Positions 9,342 to 18,047 of a stretch of 64,000 nt of DNA are shown piece by piece. Positions within the stretch are counted from its first letter, which is position 1; each line of letters opens with the position of its first letter. Position numbers and translations under genes: made by a program. Source of the stretch: SB15 sp964639245 (GTDB lineage Bacteria; Chloroflexota; Anaerolineae; Aggregatilineales; J027); contig CAZXCU010000014.1 in the NCBI GenBank assembly GCA_964639245.1, positions 62,001-126,000 of the forward strand, in the 5' to 3' direction. The notes beneath the pieces are model-generated. The model saw nothing but the letters and a program-made list of their open reading frames with translations, had not been told where the DNA came from and ran no database searches.

Positions 9342-10142
9342 ATGCCTCGATACCTCGTTTTTTTTGTCGGGTTTATTTTTGCGGCTACCGCGTTTGATTT
9401 TGTTCCCCAAGATTGTTACGAAGAAAATTGCCCCGAAACGCCCGATGGCGACTTGCCCATCATTACCCAACCCAATCCGGCGGTAGGGTGGTCAGTGGTG
9501 GAGACAGGCACAGAACTTGACCCATTAGCCGCCTTTGGTGCGTTTCCCCTTGCCGAACCGCGCTCGATTCCTCCCGGCGGGGAATATCAAGACCCTGAAC
9601 GGGATGGCCCCCATTTTGGCATGGATTTTAATTATCCCCAGCATTATTACGATGGCATTGACCAGCCGATTTATCCCATCGGGCCGGGCATTGTCACGTC
9701 GGTGATGCCATGTCCCGAATGTTGGGCAGAGGCTGACGGGCGCTGGGGGCAGGTGCGTTCCGCAAGGCCAGAACACAATTATGGGTTTGGTGCGTTTGTG
9801 GTTATTGAGCATCCCTACAATGAGCAGGTGTCATTTTATTCGCTGTACGCGCATTTCCGTGAAATTGATGTGCATGTCGGGCAGCGTGTGGATTCCAGTG
9901 TGCAGCTTGGCTTGTTAGGCCAAAGCGGTGATGCTGCCGCGCCACATGTGCATGTTGAATTTCGTTACGGACATCCCGGCGGTTTCTGGTGTGCCAATTT
10001 TCATCATCGGGAGGTGATGCAGCGCTGGTTAGAAATGTGGTATCACACGCCAAATTATTTGTTTTATGCGAAGAATCACTTACCCTATACGGCAATTTTA
10101 GAAAATTGGGCAGCAGACCACCCAACGGATACAGGCCAATGA
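9342..10142 (+). CDS. Exported M23 family metallopeptidase (LytM-like)
   Basis: 266 residues with an N-terminal hydrophobic signal segment (LVFFVGFIFAATAF) and a lytic M23 fold. Zinc ligands of the family are visible: H91 and D95 in HFGMDF, and the pair H202-V-H204 in APHVHVEF. Between them lie the usual glycine-rich strands (IYPIGPGIVTSV, AFVVIEHP, YSLYAHF). M23 enzymes cut peptide cross-bridges of peptidoglycan or, when degenerate, regulate amidases. Here the metal site looks complete. Its stop overlaps the start of the helix-turn-helix gene by four bases, so the two are translationally coupled. It is about the minimum length for a one-domain member. Confidence 0.85.
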   Translation: MPRYLVFFVGFIFAATAFDFVPQDCYEENCPETPDGDLPIITQPNPAVGWSVVETGTELDPLAAFGAFPLAEPRSIPPGGEYQDPERDGPHFGMDFNYPQHYYDGIDQPIYPIGPGIVTSVMPCPECWAEADGRWGQVRSARPEHNYGFGAFVVIEHPYNEQVSFYSLYAHFREIDVHVGQRVDSSVQLGLLGQSGDAAAPHVHVEFRYGHPGGFWCANFHHREVMQRWLEMWYHTPNYLFYAKNHLPYTAILENWAADHPTDTGQ

Positions 10143-10546
10143 CCAACGCCATTCCCCCTACCCGTGTTTATTCCCGCGAGGAAGCCACCGAGATTTTGCA
10201 AGTTAGCCTTAGTACGGTTAAACGCATGATTGCCTCGGGCCAACTCAAAGTTAGTCAGCCGTTCGACATGCGCCGTGTGTTCATCACGGGGCAAGCGCTG
10301 TTAGAGACAGGGCAAGCCACTGAGGACAGCCTTTGCCAGCATCGTGACCCCATCCAACCGAATAAGATTTATTCGCGCCAAGAAGCCGCCGATGCGCTTA
10401 ATGTCAGTTTAAGCACCATCAAACGGCTTATTGCGACCCATCAAATTCGCGTGAGTCAACCGGACGGGATGCGGCGGATGTTTATTAGTGGGCAAGCCCT
10501 GCTCGATTTTCTGAAAGCGATTGAGGCCAAACCAGATTTGGATTAA
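10139..10546 (+). CDS. Tandem excisionase-type helix-turn-helix protein
   Basis: 135 residues formed almost wholly from two copies of one ~50-residue unit: TRVYSREEATEILQVSLSTVKRMI (about 8-31) and NKIYSRQEAADALNVSLSTIKRLI (about 75-98). Each is followed by a wing-like tail that ends F-I-(T/S)-GQALL. This is the HTH_17/MerR-excisionase DNA-binding fold. Duplicated in one chain it would read two half-sites without dimerising. The ATG at 10139 overlaps the stop of the peptidase gene (ATGA). A longer upstream open frame is not used because it lies inside the peptidase gene. It is tail-to-tail with the DinB-like gene, overlapping by four bases. The target DNA is unknown. Confidence 0.8.
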   Translation: MTNAIPPTRVYSREEATEILQVSLSTVKRMIASGQLKVSQPFDMRRVFITGQALLETGQATEDSLCQHRDPIQPNKIYSRQEAADALNVSLSTIKRLIATHQIRVSQPDGMRRMFISGQALLDFLKAIEAKPDLD

Positions 10547-11022
10547 TTTTTGCCAAGCGCGCTGGCAATTTCTGTGGCGTGCAGCACTTCATGACTGCCG
10601 ATAATTTCAATAAATTTATCCAGCGTCATCGGCTGCTTGAAACTGGCCTGAAAACCCTCTTTTGCCCAATCCGCGTCTTGAAGCGAGTCCACAAAAGCCA
10701 GCAGTTTTTCATGGCTGGTTTGCAAATTCTCAAGGGCCGTTTCGGCGCTCATGTCGGTAGTTTTGCGCTGCACCCCTGAATTCCATCGGTCAAGGTCAAA
10801 ATCGGGCGGTAAATTGGGTTCACCTGCAACGATGCGTTTGGCCTGCCCGGACAAGCCCCGATGTGCATCCTGTAAATGACGTACCATTTGCAGGACTGTC
10901 CATTGTTCACCTTCGGACTGTACCTGCACATCCCACTGGTCAGCTTGAACGTTTTCTAAAATCGCCCACAACTTCTGACGACTTTCGTTCAAATGCTGTT
11001 TCAAAGTCTCTTTTTTATCCAT
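10543..11022 (-). CDS. DinB-like four-helix-bundle protein
   Basis: 159 residues, helical, resembling the DinB / mycothiol-dependent maleylpyruvate isomerase superfamily. The N-terminal WAILENVQADQWD and WTVLQMVRHLQDAHRGL fit helices 1 and 2. The final helix IIGSHEVLHATEIASALG carries His residues that could bind metal with the His of helix 2. Members are often thiol-dependent metalloenzymes, but many are of unknown activity. An AGGAGA ribosome site lies before the ATG. The start overlaps the end of the upstream SDR gene by eight bases, so the two form an operon. Confidence 0.75.
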   Translation of the reverse strand: MDKKETLKQHLNESRQKLWAILENVQADQWDVQVQSEGEQWTVLQMVRHLQDAHRGLSGQAKRIVAGEPNLPPDFDLDRWNSGVQRKTTDMSAETALENLQTSHEKLLAFVDSLQDADWAKEGFQASFKQPMTLDKFIEIIGSHEVLHATEIASALGKN

Positions 11023-11776
11023 CGTAATTAGAATCTCCTAAATATTCTCCGCCATCCACACTTAGGACAGCCCCCGTAATAAAATCATTCGTTGCCAGAA
11101 AAACCGCCGCCCGTGCTACATCTTCCGGGTCACCAGAATGTTTCAAGGGCAGCCTCCCGACCACTTTTTGCCAGTAAGCGTCATCCATGCCGGGCGAAGG
11201 CAGCACCGGGCCGGGAACAATACAGTTGGCGCGAATCTGGTAGTCTGCTAGTGAAAGCGCGGTTGTTTCCGTGAGCATGATGAGGGCGGCTTTGGAAATA
11301 CTATGGTGTGGACGGCGTTTCCATGCCCGTCGTCCGCCATTATCGGCAATATTGAGGATACACCCGGCGATTTGCTTGTCCCGCATGATGCGTCCGGCGT
11401 GCTGCGAACACCAGAAGGCATTGCTCACATTTAAATCCATAACCTTTTGCCATTCATCCGGCGGAATATCCAGAAAAGAGGTGCTTTCAAAATTGCTCGC
11501 GCTGTTGACCATCACATCCACCCGCCCATAGTGTGTTTGGACAGTTTCAAAATTGGCAGCAATCGCTTCATGCTGGCGGTAATCGCCTTTGACGACCAGC
11601 GCTTCGACTCCCAAAGCACGGATTTCATCGGCTGTTTTTGCCGCTTCCCCGTCCGAATGGCTGTGATGAATCACCAGGTTCGCACCCTGACGGGCAAATT
11701 CAAGCGCAATGGCTTTGCCAACCCGCCGCGCCGAACCGGTCACAAAGACAACTTTTTCTTGCAAATTGAGCAGCAT
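11015..11776 (-). CDS. Short-chain dehydrogenase/reductase with atypical active site
   Basis: 253 residues with a classical SDR Rossmann fold: TGSARRVGKAIA (TGxxxxxG) near the N-terminus, NSAS, and the C-terminal IVPGPV and TGAVLSVDGG. TGSARRVG and the overall pattern recall pteridine reductase/FolM-like SDRs. The usual Tyr of YxxxK is His here (HSISK), and the usual Ser region reads IADNGG, so the standard Ser-Tyr-Lys triad is not intact. The ATG at 11776 is chosen because it is preceded by GGAAAGG. Upstream codons would run into the promoter region shared with the divergent binding-protein gene. The substrate is unknown. Confidence 0.85.
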   Translation of the reverse strand: MLLNLQEKVVFVTGSARRVGKAIALEFARQGANLVIHHSHSDGEAAKTADEIRALGVEALVVKGDYRQHEAIAANFETVQTHYGRVDVMVNSASNFESTSFLDIPPDEWQKVMDLNVSNAFWCSQHAGRIMRDKQIAGCILNIADNGGRRAWKRRPHHSISKAALIMLTETTALSLADYQIRANCIVPGPVLPSPGMDDAYWQKVVGRLPLKHSGDPEDVARAAVFLATNDFITGAVLSVDGGEYLGDSNYDG

Positions 11777-11888
11777 GATAAAAATATTACCTTTCCTTTG
11801 GGGGTTTTCCCAAATTTGTTGTCGAATTTCCAGAAAAAGATAATATAGAGCGTGCATTAACAAGCGTTTAAATTTCAAGGAGAAATAG

Positions 11889-13070
11889 ATGTCTAGCAAA
11901 TTACTCAAGCTGACGTTGGTAATGGGGATGCTGCTGATGGGTATTGCCGTGCTGCCCGTCACGGCTCAAGATGGGCTTGGCACCATTACGGTGGGTGTGA
12001 ACGCCGAATATCCCCCGTTTGAAAGTGTGGACGAAAATGAAGAAATTGTTGGTTTTGATATTGATTTGATGAACGCGCTGGCGGCAGACGCTGGTTTTGA
12101 AGTCGAATACATCAACACCAAATGGGATGGCATCTTTGTGGCGCTTTCCGAAGGTGAATTTGATGCTGTGATTTCGGCTGCGACCATCACCGAAGAACGC
12201 GAAGAAATCATTGACTTCACCGACCCCTATTTCAATGCGGGGCAGATGATTGCTGTGTCGGTGGATTTGGCGGAAACCGTTTCCACCCCCGAAGATTTGG
12301 TCGGTTTGCGCGTGGGGGTGCAGCTTGGCACCACCGGCGATGAATTTACCAGCGAACTTGAAGGCGTGGAAGTGGTACGTTTTGATGAAGTCACCCTTGC
12401 TTTCCAAGCCTTGGGCGAAGGTGAAATTGACGCGATTTTGAGCGACGGCCCGACCAGCGCGGACATCATTGCTAACAACCCCGATTTGAACGCGGTGTTG
12501 GTGGGTGAACCGCTGACCGATGAATTCTACGGAATTGCGGTGAACTCGGAACGTACCGATGTCTTGGATGCACTGAATGTGTCGCTGGCGAATATTATCG
12601 CCGATGGAACTTACGCCGAAATTTACATGGAATGGTTTGGTCAAGAACCGCCCGCCATGTTCATGCCCGCCGAAGAAGGTGGCGAAACAACCATGATGGA
12701 AGTTGACCAGACCGACCCCGGTTCAGTAGTGGTGGGACACCTTGCGGGGTTGTTGACGGCGGCAGCATCGGGTGACCTTGAAGCCGTGATGACTTATGTG
12801 TGCGAAGAAGCCGCTGAAAGTTCGCTCATCCCGACCACGGCGGAAGCGCTGGGGGCTTTTAATGGTATCGAAATTGTGGATGCTTCGGGTCTGACCTTTG
12901 AAGTCACCGAAGTTGAAGCCGGTGTGGTCGAAGTGGTGCCGGGTGGTGAAGTTGAACTCAACATCGGCAAACTGCCTGCTTCGCTTCTGCTGACTCAATT
13001 GGGGGTCGCCTCTGTCCGCCTCACCCAAAATGACGAAGGCAACTGGCAAATCTGCCCTGCGGCGCAATAA
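11889..13070 (+). CDS. Polar amino acid ABC importer, substrate-binding protein
   Basis: 393 residues with a signal peptide ending PVTA-QD and a type II periplasmic-binding fold of the SBP_bac_3 family (about 30-257): TVGVNAEYPPFE, GFDIDLMNALA, DAVISAATITEEREEIIDFTDPY. These are hallmarks of HisJ/GlnH-like amino acid receptors. About 130 further residues (258-393), not needed for the SBP fold, form a separate C-terminal domain. The opening of that domain (VVVGHLAGLLTAAASGDLEAVMTYVCEEA) looks like an NTF2/DUF4878-type lipoprotein domain. A strong GGAGA site precedes the ATG. The permease and ATPase genes follow, separated by a terminator. Confidence 0.92.
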   Translation: MSSKLLKLTLVMGMLLMGIAVLPVTAQDGLGTITVGVNAEYPPFESVDENEEIVGFDIDLMNALAADAGFEVEYINTKWDGIFVALSEGEFDAVISAATITEEREEIIDFTDPYFNAGQMIAVSVDLAETVSTPEDLVGLRVGVQLGTTGDEFTSELEGVEVVRFDEVTLAFQALGEGEIDAILSDGPTSADIIANNPDLNAVLVGEPLTDEFYGIAVNSERTDVLDALNVSLANIIADGTYAEIYMEWFGQEPPAMFMPAEEGGETTMMEVDQTDPGSVVVGHLAGLLTAAASGDLEAVMTYVCEEAAESSLIPTTAEALGAFNGIEIVDASGLTFEVTEVEAGVVEVVPGGEVELNIGKLPASLLLTQLGVASVRLTQNDEGNWQICPAAQ

Positions 13071-13093
13071 GGTTATAGCATTTGATTATTCAT

Positions 13094-13128
13094 AAGGACG
13101 CTGGCAAGTTCCAGTGTCCTTTTTTTTA
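13094..13128 (+). terminator. Terminator/attenuator between binding protein and permease
   Basis: Stem AAGGACGCTGG/CCAGTGTCCTT (one G-U pair) with a 6-base loop, followed by eight T. It lies in the 79-base gap before the permease start, so it should make most transcripts end after the binding-protein gene and leave a minority to read into the permease. Confidence 0.85.
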
Positions 13129-13149
13129 GAGTTATTGATTGACTTTTCT

Positions 13150-15153
13150 ATGACTGAACAATCCGAAAAAACCGTAAATAATACAACCCGCTCAGCGCGG
13201 TTGCTGATGACCCGTGCGGGGGCGCTGCCGTGGTGGGCGATTTTGCTAGCCCTGATTTTTGTGTTTGCCTTTATCCGCATTTCTGCATCGGACGAATACC
13301 AAGACATCCTTGATGCGATGATTGACCGCCCTTCACTGACCACCGATGATAAATTTGATGTGGTCTATAGCGTAGAAACCGAAGTGCAGCTCATTGCAGA
13401 ACGGCTCACCCTGCGCCAACCCAACAATGAACGGGTGGATATTGTCTTGGAAGATGTCGAAAGCCGCGCCGATGGTACACTTGCCTGTGATAAACAAGCC
13501 GATGCAGATTGCCTTGACCAATTTGGCGAAATTGTGACTTACCGCGTGGCTGCCGGGGAAAACGACACCCCCGAAGGAACAGTGGAAAAACGCGGTTTGC
13601 TCAACCCCGAAGCCGGGCTTTTTACCAGTGTGATTTTACCGAATGGGGAAAGTCTCATCATTGACCCCACGACTATCCTCACTCGTGAGGAAGGCACCCT
13701 GTTTTGTAATCGCTTATTTAACCCCGATTGCGAAGATTTAACCGGGGAAATCATCACCTTTGAACAGCCGTATGTGCTGCGCCAAGGGTTGTTACTGCGC
13801 GAAGATGCTCTGATTCTGCACCCCGATGGCTTTATCGAAACAGTGCGTCCCAATCGGCTTTCGGACATCGCAACACGGGAGTGTACCTCCGAAGAAAACT
13901 GCCCTGCTGGAACGATCACCCTCGCCAAATTTGAAGAACGGGTGATTGGTACGGAAATGACCAACGACGGGGATAAGATCAAAATCCGCACGGTGGATGA
14001 GCAAAAAGAAGTCGTTCCTACCGAAAGTATTTTGAGTCGCCAGGATGGGCTTGTCACCTGTGACCGTGAGGCCAGTCCACGCTGCCAAGATTTTGAAGGC
14101 ACGATTATCGAAAAACAGGGCGAAGTTATCGCGGGGGAATTGACGCTGGAGTCGAACCGTTCACTCAGTATCATTCCTGAAGGCGAAACCACAGCGATTG
14201 AAGTCTTTAAAAATGAACTGGTGACAGAAGACGAAGTACGTTCCCCAGAAAATTGCCGTGTGGAAGACGAAGACCCTTGTTTCATCACGGTGAAGGAGAA
14301 CGATACCACGGTTGCCGGACGGGTGCTGTCCGAAAATGAAAATGAACTTACCTTGCAAACGGTTGCCCCCGTGTTCGTCGAATTGGAACGCGAGTCTGCT
14401 GAAGCGACCCGCCGCGCTCCGTTGGGCTGTGCTTTAAACAACATTCGCGGGTGTAACGCGGGCATCTGGCTCACCCTGCTCGTCACCTTTGTGGCCTATG
14501 GCTTGGCGCTGGTCGTTGGGCTGTTTGTGGGGTTGATGCGCGTTTCTTCCAATCCGATTATTTTCCATCTTTCGACTTTTTATGTGGAACTCATTCGCGG
14601 AACCCCCTTGCTGGTGCTACTGCTGTTTTTTGCCTTTGTGGTTGGCCCGACGATCCGCGATATGGCTCCCATTGATTTGGGTTTGTTCAGTTTCTCGCTC
14701 GGTGGGATTTACGGACTGCTCAATGATATTGAAGTGGCGGTGTTGGGGGAAGAAAGTTTTCTTTCAGAAGCGGTACTGGGGTTAGCCATCGGGTATGGCG
14801 CATTTTTGGCGGAAGTTTTCCGTGCCGGGATTCAATCCATCGGACGCGGGCAAATGGAAGCCGCCCGCAGTTTGGGGATGAATTATTTCCAAGCCATGCG
14901 TCATGTGATTTTGCCGCAGGCGATTCGGGTGGTGCTGCCGCCCTTGGGGAATGATTTTATTGCCCTGCTCAAAGATTCGGCCCTCATTTCTGTGCTGGCC
15001 TTGCCCGATTTGTTGCAACTTGGGCGTTTGTATGTCACCCGTACTTTCCAACCGATTCCGGTGTATATCATGGTGGCGTTGTTGTACATCTTTTTGACGC
15101 TGGTGCTTTCGATGATGGTGCGGTACATCGAACGTCGCTTTAAATTACCCTAA
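13150..15153 (+). CDS. Polar amino acid ABC permease with cysteine-pair repeat insert
   Basis: 667 residues, against roughly 220-400 for ordinary HisM/GlnP-type permeases. One membrane helix (about 28-45) is followed by some 380 extracytoplasmic residues. The normal permease core begins near 436 (IWLTLLVTFVAYGLALVVG, ELIRGTPLLVLLLFF) and carries the EAA loop EAARSLGMNYFQAMRHVILPQAIR. The insert holds six cysteine pairs at 113/121, 186/194, 245/251, 304/312, 369/377 and 427/435. All are C-x7-C except the third (C-x5-C), and they recur every ~60 residues, each followed by similar strands. The ATG at 13150 is used. The GTG at 13114 lies inside the terminator. Function: import of an unknown polar amino acid or related solute with the flanking proteins. 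Confidence 0.92.
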   Translation: MTEQSEKTVNNTTRSARLLMTRAGALPWWAILLALIFVFAFIRISASDEYQDILDAMIDRPSLTTDDKFDVVYSVETEVQLIAERLTLRQPNNERVDIVLEDVESRADGTLACDKQADADCLDQFGEIVTYRVAAGENDTPEGTVEKRGLLNPEAGLFTSVILPNGESLIIDPTTILTREEGTLFCNRLFNPDCEDLTGEIITFEQPYVLRQGLLLREDALILHPDGFIETVRPNRLSDIATRECTSEENCPAGTITLAKFEERVIGTEMTNDGDKIKIRTVDEQKEVVPTESILSRQDGLVTCDREASPRCQDFEGTIIEKQGEVIAGELTLESNRSLSIIPEGETTAIEVFKNELVTEDEVRSPENCRVEDEDPCFITVKENDTTVAGRVLSENENELTLQTVAPVFVELERESAEATRRAPLGCALNNIRGCNAGIWLTLLVTFVAYGLALVVGLFVGLMRVSSNPIIFHLSTFYVELIRGTPLLVLLLFFAFVVGPTIRDMAPIDLGLFSFSLGGIYGLLNDIEVAVLGEESFLSEAVLGLAIGYGAFLAEVFRAGIQSIGRGQMEAARSLGMNYFQAMRHVILPQAIRVVLPPLGNDFIALLKDSALISVLALPDLLQLGRLYVTRTFQPIPVYIMVALLYIFLTLVLSMMVRYIERRFKLP

Positions 15154-15167
15154 GGGGAGGAAGTCTG

Positions 15168-15917
<750 letters not shown>

Positions 15918-15953
15918 TAACTTATGGACAAATCAATTAAAAACCAAACGATT

Positions 15954-16018
15954 GCGGACAGCATGGATGCTGTCCCTACAAGAAATGCACCCGTAGGGAC
16001 GGGATATATCCCGTCCGC
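15954..16018. repeat. Dispersed palindromic repeat, family A (copy 1)
   Basis: 65 bases built from nested inverted repeats: GGACAGCAT-GG-ATGCTGTCC, then GTCCCTAC...GTAGGGAC, then the perfect palindrome GGACGGGATATATCCCGTCC. Its ends GCGGAC and GTCCGC are inverted copies of each other. Related elements lie at 22674, 25982 and 34479. It has no coding capacity and resembles a REP/MITE-type element. It sits in the 294-base gap between the amino acid importer and the GH36 gene, a gap with no gene of its own. Confidence 0.75.
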
Positions 16019-16091
16019 TAAAGTTGGATTCATTTAAGGTCTAATTGCCTTGTCCATTACCTTCAGAATAGCGTTTTGGGGATATTTTTTG

Positions 16092-16148
16092 CCCCACCCT
16101 GCCTTCGGCTTCCCTCCCTAATGCTTTGGGGAGGGATGGAGGGTGGGG
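16092..16148. repeat. Dispersed palindromic repeat, family B (copy 1)
   Basis: C-rich/G-rich inverted repeat with outer arms CCCCACCCT/AGGGTGGGG and inner arms TCCCTCCC/GGGAGGGA. Related C/G-rich palindromes occur at 24742 and, inside a gene, at 27511. In this position it could also work as a hairpin at the 3' end of the minus-strand GH36 operon, but there is no T-run. Confidence 0.6.
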
Positions 16149-16211
16149 ATTTTCCCGCCCTCAAATTTCCCTGTAGATAGAAAAAACGCGAACAGTCCAC
16201 TTTTTCCTATA

Positions 16212-18047
16212 TCAGAGGGTGTTTGTGATTGGCTGCAAGGACAAAAAGAACAATTGCCCCTGATGAGGTTGCAAGGTCGCTTCAAGGGTGTGAAGCAACT
16301 GCTCACCCTCGTATAAAGATTCCGGCAAATCGAGCAGCGTCAAGGGATAGCTGCGCTGGATGGGCTGGTCGCTGGTGTTCAGGAGAAAGATCACGGAAAA
16401 AGTATCTGTCTTACGGACTTGAACACTGACCGGATCCAATTTTGAATGGCCTAACAACGGAAAATCACACGTTCCTTTGCCCAGTTCAAGCAGTTGTTTG
16501 AATAACCCCAAGCGTTCTGATGAAAGTTCATGGAGTGCATCACTGGTCATGACCAACCCGCCGCTTAAACCCGCGTAGATCGCCAGCGCTTCAAGTTCCG
16601 CATCGCTTAAATAATGGAATTTTTCGCGCAATAAAATACAATCGGGGTCAGCCTGCCACAAAAGTTGATTGGCAAAGTTGCGCGTGGCCTGGTCACGCAG
16701 CAGCGATTGGGCGGATTGGTTGCCCGCCCAGCGCACCCCCACGTCCCTTCCAATCCGAATGGCATCCACCAACCCCACCGAAGCCCACAAGGGACACCCG
16801 CAGCCTAACCAGAGCGCCTCGCCAATTTCATCCCGAATCATTTCGGCTACCGAGCGCCAAATTTCGATTCGCGTCAATCCGCTTTGATGCCAGATCGCTT
16901 GGTCTGCCCCATATTCGCTGCCAAAGTGCATAAAATCGGTTTTGAAATATTCGCAGCCCCATTCATTGCGCCATGTGCGGAAAACCTGCCGCAGATAATC
17001 GAATGCGTCGGGGTGAGTGGCATCCAGAATGTAATATTCTTCGCTGCGTTTGTGCCAGCGAAATTCCTCATAAAATTTCATGTGGGCAAGCGGTTTGCCT
17101 GTTGCCCGTTCCTTGACCACCCAATCGGGATGTTCTCGGTATATATTGCTGCGATTGCCGACCATGAACGGGGCAATCCATAAGCCGGGAATAAACCCCG
17201 CGCCACGAATTTCATCCAAGATTGGTTTCATGCCGCGTGGGAACTGGGGTTTGACTTCTAACCAATCACCCATTTCTGGTGTAAACCCATCATCTATCTG
17301 GAAAACATGCAGAGGTAAATTTTCACGCTGTTTGACTGCGGTTGCCTCCCGTAAATGCTCTAAAATGAGGTCTTCGGAAAGTGTGGCATACAGGTTATAC
17401 CACGAACACCACCCCGTAATTTGCGGGGCGGACAAACGCGGATTCATGGCATTTGCCACCCCTCGCGCCCATTCCCGCAGGCCATTTTCCACTTCGGGAT
17501 GTTCAAAAATGACCAATTTTTCCGATTCGCAGCGTCCGGTATGCGTTTTTTCATCCCACAGGGTTTCAATCGTCAGATTCAGGGGCGCGTGCTGCATCTC
17601 AAAGGTAAAGCGGTGTTGAAAGCGGTCATGGCGCTCAAAGCCTATGATGACAGACCCTTTTCCGAAGCGGGGCAAAAGTTGCGTCATGGCGTACCCTTGA
17701 TAGGGCATTGTCATCTCATCGGTATCCAGTTCGATAAATGCGCTGCCATCCCAACTAAAGTAACCATTCCGCAAAAAAGCCCGTAAATTACCAATATTTT
17801 CTAAATGCAACCCAAAACTATGGAGGGGCGCGGGTGGATTTTCGAGCCAATACGAGAGCCAGAGTTGATTGTTTGCTTGGGCAAATTCAACCCCAAACCG
17901 CCTATCCTCTGGAAGATGAAATACCGCGCTGTGATTTTCAAAAACAGGCAAATGCTGAAAATGGATGCCGTTCACGACAGGGGTAATTTTGCCCACCCTG
18001 ATGAGGTTAGATTCAAGGGCGAGTTGTTCATTTTTAAGCAGTTTCAT
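16212..18047 (-). CDS. GH36 family alpha-galactosidase-like glycoside hydrolase
   Basis: 611 residues. An N-terminal beta-domain is followed by a TIM barrel (about 215-520) with GH36 hallmarks: ITGWCSWYNLYA, FQIDDGF, GLWIAPF, the nucleophile Asp of EYFKTDF near 371 and the acid/base Asp of IRIGRDVG near 435. GH36 enzymes remove alpha-galactose (or related alpha-sugars) with retention. No signal peptide is present, so it works on imported oligosaccharides. It is the last gene of a minus-strand operon and overlaps the preceding oxidoreductase gene by four bases (ATGA). Neighbouring genes suggest the real substrate may be an unusual glucoside or galactoside. Sugar specificity cannot be read from sequence alone. 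Confidence 0.88.
   Translation of the reverse strand: MKLLKNEQLALESNLIRVGKITPVVNGIHFQHLPVFENHSAVFHLPEDRRFGVEFAQANNQLWLSYWLENPPAPLHSFGLHLENIGNLRAFLRNGYFSWDGSAFIELDTDEMTMPYQGYAMTQLLPRFGKGSVIIGFERHDRFQHRFTFEMQHAPLNLTIETLWDEKTHTGRCESEKLVIFEHPEVENGLREWARGVANAMNPRLSAPQITGWCSWYNLYATLSEDLILEHLREATAVKQRENLPLHVFQIDDGFTPEMGDWLEVKPQFPRGMKPILDEIRGAGFIPGLWIAPFMVGNRSNIYREHPDWVVKERATGKPLAHMKFYEEFRWHKRSEEYYILDATHPDAFDYLRQVFRTWRNEWGCEYFKTDFMHFGSEYGADQAIWHQSGLTRIEIWRSVAEMIRDEIGEALWLGCGCPLWASVGLVDAIRIGRDVGVRWAGNQSAQSLLRDQATRNFANQLLWQADPDCILLREKFHYLSDAELEALAIYAGLSGGLVMTSDALHELSSERLGLFKQLLELGKGTCDFPLLGHSKLDPVSVQVRKTDTFSVIFLLNTSDQPIQRSYPLTLLDLPESLYEGEQLLHTLEATLQPHQGQLFFLSLQPITNTL

Noticed and set aside
11901..12644. 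Long open frame (247 codons) on the minus strand inside the amino acid binding-protein gene
   Set aside because: It lies wholly antisense to a well-supported gene and its peptide (rich in His, Arg and Phe) has no domain. It is a codon-bias shadow.
13539..14486. 315-codon minus-strand frame opposite the cysteine-repeat insert of the permease
   Set aside because: I considered that the unusual insert might instead be an antisense gene. The regular Cys spacing and continuity with the permease core support the plus strand, while the antisense peptide is Ser/Arg-rich without pattern.
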